Source: JBPEWY01 sp052032225 (lineage in GTDB: Bacteria > Bacteroidota > Bacteroidia > Flavobacteriales > Flavobacteriaceae). Taken from it: 37,998 nucleotides of DNA. Shown piece after piece: positions 34,360-37,998 of the stretch. Below the pieces are notes generated by a model, which did not search any database, was not told where the DNA came from, and saw nothing but the letters and a program-made list of their open reading frames with translations. The first letter of the stretch is position 1; each line of letters opens with the position of its first letter. The position numbers and the translations under genes are program-made. The DNA is taken from assembly GCA_052032225.1 (NCBI GenBank), contig JBPEWY010000040.1:1-37998 (forward strand), written 5' to 3'.

Positions 34360-34849
34360 CTTTCACAAGTTCTTTAGCCAGAAAGTCAAATAGCTTTCCT
34401 ACATTACTTCCGGTTTTTGCGCTTGTAAGATATTGAGGCGTAATTTTTTTCTGTTTTAAAAATTGCTTTGTTGCAGACAAATCGACTAAATCGATTTTAT
34501 TACCGACCAAATACACAGGAACATCAGAAAAGTTATGATTTAAAAAGTCAATTTCTTCTTGATGATTTTCGTAGGTAGATGGTCTGGTAACATCAAAAAC
34601 ATAAATAAAAGCATGACTGCCTAATAAGTACGATTGCCTAACATTTTTTATGTCTTCAGAACCTTCTAAATCCCAAATAATTAATGATACTTTTTCGTTG
34701 GGAGCAATCTTAACTTCTTTTTTTAAAACATGTACCCCAATGGTAACTTTGTAGTTATCAGAAAAAACATTCTCTACAAATCGTCTGATTAAAGATGATT
34801 TTCCAACACCAAAGTGGCCCAACAACACAATTTTTTTAGAGGGTATCAT
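34343..34849 (-). CDS. Ras/Rab-like small GTPase
   Basis: The ATG at 34849 (MIPSKKIVLLG) gives a standard N-terminus; an upstream in-frame ATG at 34867 is less likely. The 168-residue single-domain protein has every G-box: G1 GHFGVGKSS (11-19), G2 Thr36 in KVTIGV, G3 WDLEGSED (59-66), G4 NKID (117-120) and G5 TSAKTG (142-147). The Ras Gly12 position is Phe13 and the Gln61 position is Ser64, which should make intrinsic hydrolysis slow. There is no C-terminal Cys for lipidation. It overlaps the Roadblock-like gene by 14 bp and the kinase gene by 17 bp. NKID and WDxxG place it nearer Rab-like prokaryotic GTPases than typical MglA. Confidence 0.9.
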   Translation of the reverse strand: MIPSKKIVLLGHFGVGKSSLIRRFVENVFSDNYKVTIGVHVLKKEVKIAPNEKVSLIIWDLEGSEDIKNVRQSYLLGSHAFIYVFDVTRPSTYENHQEEIDFLNHNFSDVPVYLVGNKIDLVDLSATKQFLKQKKITPQYLTSAKTGSNVGKLFDFLAKELVKDVEKL

Positions 34850-35663
34850 TTTTAAAATGTTCTGCAAGCAATTGGGTTACTACTTGGCTGTTTTGCTTTG
34901 TTTTATGTTTTGGCAATGATAAAAATTTTTCTGAGAAGTCAAATATTTTATCCTGTAACTTGTCTTTAAAACTCGATGAGTAATTACCCGATATAACAAC
35001 GGTAACATAAAAAGAATTAAAATTTTGAATGTGTAGTTTGTACAGTTCGTATTCAATAAGTTCCAGGTCTTGATTTTTTTGTAAAAAAGCATCTTCTACA
35101 AAGTGTTTAATAGCTGTTAGCATGCCCGATACCATTTGCTCGTCTATAGTATTACTTTTAGCATAATTACCTAATAGTAGCCCGGACTTTTTATCAATAA
35201 CCATTACTTGCTCTATGTTAGGTTTTTGGGCTTCTGCTATTAATATATGCTCTTGTTTTACACCACCAAACCAAGATTTAAAACGTCTTTTCCAGCTTTT
35301 TGCAGAAAAACTATTTTCTAGTTGCTTGTTTATGCGTTCGCCTAAAAGTTTAATTTCTTGTTGCACATACTTTTTAATCATTTTCCCCATAATTGGGTAA
35401 AGGGCCTCTACAACTTGATCTTTTGAGTTTGCTATTTCTTGTTGGAGTGTTTTGGTAATGGTAGGGCCAAGAGTTTCGGGCATTTTAGCTACAAACTCAT
35501 TTAACTCTTTGTTAATTATAGGGGTAACTTTTTGGGAGAGTTGTGATTGGTTATTTAACTGCTCATCTAACGCTGTAACTTTTTCAATATAGTTTTGAGT
35601 TAGCTCTATATTATCTTTTAACAAGATGTCTTTTATTATTTTAAGCTTGTCTTGCTCGGTCAC
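34836..35663 (-). CDS. Roadblock/LC7-like regulator, probable GTPase partner
   Basis: This 275-residue cytoplasmic protein has two parts. Residues 1-135 are helical with a KLKIIKDIL motif at 6-14, a QVVEALYPIMGKMIKKYV segment (83-100) and basic SWKRRFKSWFGG (123-134). Residues ~148-248 look like a Roadblock/LC7 (profilin-like) domain: NIEQVMVIDKKSGLLLGNYA, EQMVSGMLTAIKHFVEDAF, FYVTVVISGNYSSSFKDKL. From memory this resembles the cytoplasmic part of larger OmpA-tailed proteins in other phyla, here without any membrane or OmpA segment. Roadblock proteins (MglB type) act on small GTPases, and the GTPase gene overlaps the end of this one. The homology reading needs profile searches. Confidence 0.72.
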   Translation of the reverse strand: MTEQDKLKIIKDILLKDNIELTQNYIEKVTALDEQLNNQSQLSQKVTPIINKELNEFVAKMPETLGPTITKTLQQEIANSKDQVVEALYPIMGKMIKKYVQQEIKLLGERINKQLENSFSAKSWKRRFKSWFGGVKQEHILIAEAQKPNIEQVMVIDKKSGLLLGNYAKSNTIDEQMVSGMLTAIKHFVEDAFLQKNQDLELIEYELYKLHIQNFNSFYVTVVISGNYSSSFKDKLQDKIFDFSEKFLSLPKHKTKQNSQVVTQLLAEHFKNDTL

Positions 35664-35683
35664 AACAGTAAGTTAAGTCTAAT

Positions 35684-36046
35684 TTATTTTTGACGAATAC
35701 TTTCGCCAAGTTTTATAAGCAAACTGCTAAGTTCGTCACGGTTAACCGAAGCGTTTTCTGTATTCTCTATTTTCTGATTTAACGAATCTTCTAATTCGGT
35801 AACTCTAATATTAAGGTCGGTACTTAAGTTGTCTATATTTTGGGTAAGCTCTTCTCTTACGCTATCTAAGAGCGATTCTAATTCTTTTTTCTTGGCTAAA
35901 ATTTCTTCTTTAAGCTGCTCGAACTCGGCGTTGTAAGCAGCCATATTTTCACCAAAAATAAGGTCTTTAATAACCTCTAATTTAGAGGTAGCGTCTAGAG
36001 GGCTTCCGTTAGATGCAGCTTTATTTTCTGCTGATTTTTTTGTCAT
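35684..36046 (-). CDS. Small coiled-coil protein of the GTPase module
   Basis: This 120-residue soluble, acidic protein has a disordered Ser/Ala/Asn-rich start. The motif KLEVIKDLIFGEN at 22-34 is followed by heptad-type coiled coil (EFEQLKEEILAKKKELESLLDSV to LEDSLNQKIEN) and a short C-terminal helix (LSSLLIKLGESIRQK). The 22-34 motif closely matches residues 6-18 of the next gene product (KLKIIKDILLKDN). The two therefore share a module or arose by splitting. It lies 44 bp after fbp and 20 bp before the Roadblock-like gene. It may be a scaffold or adaptor of the GTPase system; no enzyme function is suggested. Confidence 0.75.
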   Translation of the reverse strand: MTKKSAENKAASNGSPLDATSKLEVIKDLIFGENMAAYNAEFEQLKEEILAKKKELESLLDSVREELTQNIDNLSTDLNIRVTELEDSLNQKIENTENASVNRDELSSLLIKLGESIRQK

Positions 36047-36090
36047 GACGATTGTGTAAATAATGCCATAACAAAATACTAAAAATATTA

Positions 36091-37101
36091 TTATTGTTGG
36101 CTTTTACGCATAAATTCTTCGGCTTTTTCTACCATCTTTTTACTACCGCAAAAAAACGGAACGCGTTGGTGTAGTTCTGTAGGCTCAATGTCTAAAATTC
36201 TATTAAAACCGTCGCTGGCTTTACCATTAGCTTGCTCTGCAATAAAAGCCATTGGATTGCACTCATACAATAATCTGAGTTTACCATTAGATGCTTTACT
36301 GCTTTTTGGGTACATATAAATACCTCCTTTAATCATATTACGGTGAAAGTCAGACACCAACGAACCAATGTATCTAGAGGTATAAGGGCGGTCTCCTTCT
36401 TCTTTTTGGCAATATTTTATGTAATCTTTAACTCCTTGCGGAAAGTGTACATAATTACCTTCGTTAATAGAGTAGATTTTTCCGGTTTCAGGATAAGTCA
36501 TGTTAGGGTGCGAAAGATAAAAAGTTCCGATAGCTGGGTTAAGCGTAAAGCCATTAACTCCGTGTCCGGTAGTATAAACCAACATGGTAGATGTACCATA
36601 AATTACATACCCTGCAGCTACTTGATTTCTACCCGGTTGTAAAAAATCTTCGAGTGTTACGGGAGTTCCAACTGGAGTAACTCTTCGGTAAATAGAAAAA
36701 ATAGTTCCTACAGATACGTTTACGTCTATATTACTAGACCCGTCTAGCGGGTCTATAAGCACTACATATTTGTTTTGATGCTTATCATCGTAACTGTTAA
36801 TGCTAATAAAATCGTCTTCTTCTTCTGAAGCAATGCCACAAACAATTTCACGATTTTTTAAAGCTTGAATAAATTTTTCGTTAGCTAAAACATCTAATTT
36901 TTGCTGACTCTCCCCTTGAATGTTAGTATCTCCTACTTCGCCTAAAATATCAACCAATCCGGCTTTATTTACTTCGTGATTTACTACTTTAGCAGCCAAC
37001 CGAATGGCATTTATTAATTTAGAAAGTTCTCCGGAAGAGTATTTAAATTCAGATTGATTCTCGATGATAAATTCTCCGAGGGTTTGAATTTTTTTGGGCA
37101 T
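36091..37101 (-). CDS. fbp: Fructose-1,6-bisphosphatase, class 1
   Basis: This 336-residue protein is of normal family length. Metal and catalytic residues are visible: E93-E94-E95 in GIASEEEDD and the hallmark DPLDGSSN at 117-124, followed by VNVSVGTIFSIYRR. SRYIGSLVSDFHRNMIKGGIYMYP and the late RLLYECNPMAFIAEQA substrate-site segment are also present. It hydrolyses fructose-1,6-bisphosphate to fructose-6-phosphate, a committed gluconeogenic step, in the cytoplasm. It is the first gene of the minus-strand run that continues into the GTPase module after 44 bp. A 27-bp inverted repeat lies immediately before its start codon. Confidence 0.97.
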   Translation of the reverse strand: MPKKIQTLGEFIIENQSEFKYSSGELSKLINAIRLAAKVVNHEVNKAGLVDILGEVGDTNIQGESQQKLDVLANEKFIQALKNREIVCGIASEEEDDFISINSYDDKHQNKYVVLIDPLDGSSNIDVNVSVGTIFSIYRRVTPVGTPVTLEDFLQPGRNQVAAGYVIYGTSTMLVYTTGHGVNGFTLNPAIGTFYLSHPNMTYPETGKIYSINEGNYVHFPQGVKDYIKYCQKEEGDRPYTSRYIGSLVSDFHRNMIKGGIYMYPKSSKASNGKLRLLYECNPMAFIAEQANGKASDGFNRILDIEPTELHQRVPFFCGSKKMVEKAEEFMRKSQQ

Positions 37102-37103
37102 GC

Positions 37104-37130
37104 TTTGTGAGTTGTGATTTCACTCACAAA
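37104..37130 (-). promoter_or_regulatory. 27-bp inverted repeat at the fbp promoter/start
   Basis: TTTGTGAGT (37104-37112) and ACTCACAAA (37122-37130) are perfect 9-bp inverted repeats with a 9-bp spacer, 2 bp from the fbp start codon. On the minus strand the outer arm begins with the TTTG of GATATTTG (plus 37127-37134), a 7-of-8 match to the -7 consensus. The repeat would thus cover the transcription start, as expected for an operator. Confidence 0.55.
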
Positions 37131-37187
37131 TATCGTTAAAAATGTGAAACTATAACGTTTTAGTAACTACAATATATTTTACATATA

Positions 37188-37195
37188 TAACTTTG
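37188..37195 (+). promoter_or_regulatory. Promoter -7 element of the GNAT-lysC operon
   Basis: TAACTTTG is an exact match to TAnnTTTG. It would start transcription near 37202, about ten bases before the ATG at 37213. The -33 region (37157-37170) has only a weak TTTTAG match. Confidence 0.55.
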
Positions 37196-37212
37196 TGTTT
37201 TAAACCTAACAG

Positions 37213-37704
37213 ATGAAAATAACTATAAAAAAAGCCACTCCTGCCGATATGCCTAAAGTATTAGAGCTTATACAAGAATTGGCAGCGTTTGAACGAGAAC
37301 CAAATGCCGTAGAAATTACTGTAGATGATTTAATTAGAGATGGTTTTGGAGCAAATCCGGCTTTTACGTGTTTTGTAGCACATTACAATAATACTATTGC
37401 AGGAATGGCTTTAGTATACCCAAGATATTCTACCTGGAAAGGTAAAACCATTCATCTAGAAGATTTAATTGTAAATAAATTATATAGAGGGAAAGGTATA
37501 GGTAATGCATTACTTTCTAAAGTAATACATTATGGCTACCAACAAGGTGTAAAACGTATTGAGTGGGCAGTTTTAGATTGGAATACAGCTGCCATTAAGT
37601 TTTACGAAAGTAAAGGAGCAGTAGTGCTTAGCGATTGGGACATAGTACAAATGAACGAACAAGCAATAAAAAACTTTGTAAATACTAATAATGAGAATAT
37701 TTAA
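37213..37704 (+). CDS. GNAT-family N-acetyltransferase
   Basis: This 163-residue single-domain GNAT protein has IHLEDLIVNKLYRGKGIGNALL, which includes the acetyl-CoA pyrophosphate loop R-G-K-G-I-G. Motif B follows (RIEWAVLDWNTAAIKFYESKGA). The pattern resembles diamine/spermidine N1-acetyltransferase-like members (SSAT type), including the N-terminal AFEREPNAVEIT. The true acceptor, polyamine or another small amine, cannot be read from the sequence. Its last 14 bp overlap the start of lysC, so the two are co-translated. Confidence 0.88.
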   Translation: MKITIKKATPADMPKVLELIQELAAFEREPNAVEITVDDLIRDGFGANPAFTCFVAHYNNTIAGMALVYPRYSTWKGKTIHLEDLIVNKLYRGKGIGNALLSKVIHYGYQQGVKRIEWAVLDWNTAAIKFYESKGAVVLSDWDIVQMNEQAIKNFVNTNNENI

Positions 37705-37998
37705 GTTTGGAGGCGCGTCTGTAAAAGATGCTAATGGGGTGCGTAATGTTGTAAATGTGTTACAACAAGTAGGCTACCAAAATACACTTTTAGTGGTTTC
37801 TGCAATGGGTAAAACCACCAATGCAATGGAGGTTGTGGTTAAGGCCTATTTAAACAACTCTAACAAGTTACAAAGTGCAATTCAAGAAGTTAAAAAATTT
37901 CATAATGCCATTGTTTTAGATTTGTTTGAAAACCATAATCATCCTGTTTATAAGCAGGTAGAAAACATATTTTCAGACTTGAATACCTTTTTGGTTAA
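37691..37998 (+). CDS. lysC: Aspartate kinase, N-terminal part (runs off the window)
   Basis: An ATG at 37691 inside the end of the GNAT gene opens a frame to the window edge (102 codons seen). MRIFKFGGASVKDANGVRNV carries the aspartokinase N-terminal K-F-G-G-[AT]-S-V motif. LLVVSAMGKTTNAMEVVVKAYL matches the following VVSAMGKTT region. The enzyme phosphorylates aspartate at the first step of lysine, threonine and methionine synthesis. The start is fixed by the motif only two residues after the Met. The regulatory ACT domains, if present, lie outside the window. Confidence 0.93.
   Translation, partial: MRIFKFGGASVKDANGVRNVVNVLQQVGYQNTLLVVSAMGKTTNAMEVVVKAYLNNSNKLQSAIQEVKKFHNAIVLDLFENHNHPVYKQVENIFSDLNTFLV

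Noticed and set aside
1..37998. CRISPR arrays, insertion sequences, integrases, tRNA attachment sites, phage genes
   Set aside because: I scanned for regular spaced repeats, transposase or integrase motifs and tRNA-like cloverleaf sequence by eye and found none; a tool-based scan could still find weak ones.

Overview
The window is AT-rich chromosomal DNA from a member of the Bacteroidota, most likely a marine-type Flavobacteriaceae. This rests on SusC/SusD pairs, a type IX secretion (T9SS) C-terminal domain, hybrid two-component sensors with AraC output, Bacteroidota-type promoters (TAnnTTTG at -7) and start codons without Shine-Dalgarno sites. I see no tRNA or rRNA genes, CRISPR array, insertion sequence or prophage.

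Layout. (1) 100-508: a short Ssb paralogue with a strong terminator. (2) 555-14446: an amino-sugar utilisation locus in two divergent arms. The minus arm is a four-gene operon: LytS-type kinase, LytTR regulator, sodium:solute symporter and NagX/HGSNAT-like acetyltransferase. The plus arm is susC, susD, a GlcN6P deaminase/PIG-L deacetylase fusion and a GH20 hexosaminidase. The inferred job is binding and import of beta-GlcNAc oligosaccharides, release of GlcNAc, and conversion to fructose-6-phosphate. An 18-bp imperfect hairpin ends on the susC start codon. (3) 14452-22490: metG, a DUF1800/DUF1501 pair in which DUF1501 carries a Tat-like signal and a T9SS tail, yraN, an ACT-like protein and an M14 carboxypeptidase. 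(4) 22720-28802: a hybrid two-component regulator with a TPR sensor. A leader follows with 21-bp-phased direct repeats and a 49-codon small ORF, then three exported proteins including an OmpA-family protein. (5) 28847-32764: mfd and terB, divergent. (6) 32784-37101: an fbp-led minus-strand operon with a four-gene cytoplasmic module: a coiled-coil protein, a Roadblock/LC7-like protein, a Ras/Rab-like GTPase and a hybrid histidine kinase. (7) 37213-37998: a GNAT acetyltransferase overlapping the start of lysC, which runs off the window.

The best candidate for an undescribed system is the GTPase/Roadblock/histidine-kinase module at 32815-36046. It resembles MglA/MglB-type prokaryotic small-GTPase systems, but has a sensor kinase built into the operon and overlapping genes. 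The second is the amino-sugar locus, with its deaminase-deacetylase fusion, opposing acetyl chemistries and start-codon hairpin. All functions are inferred from motifs read by eye; no database search was run.
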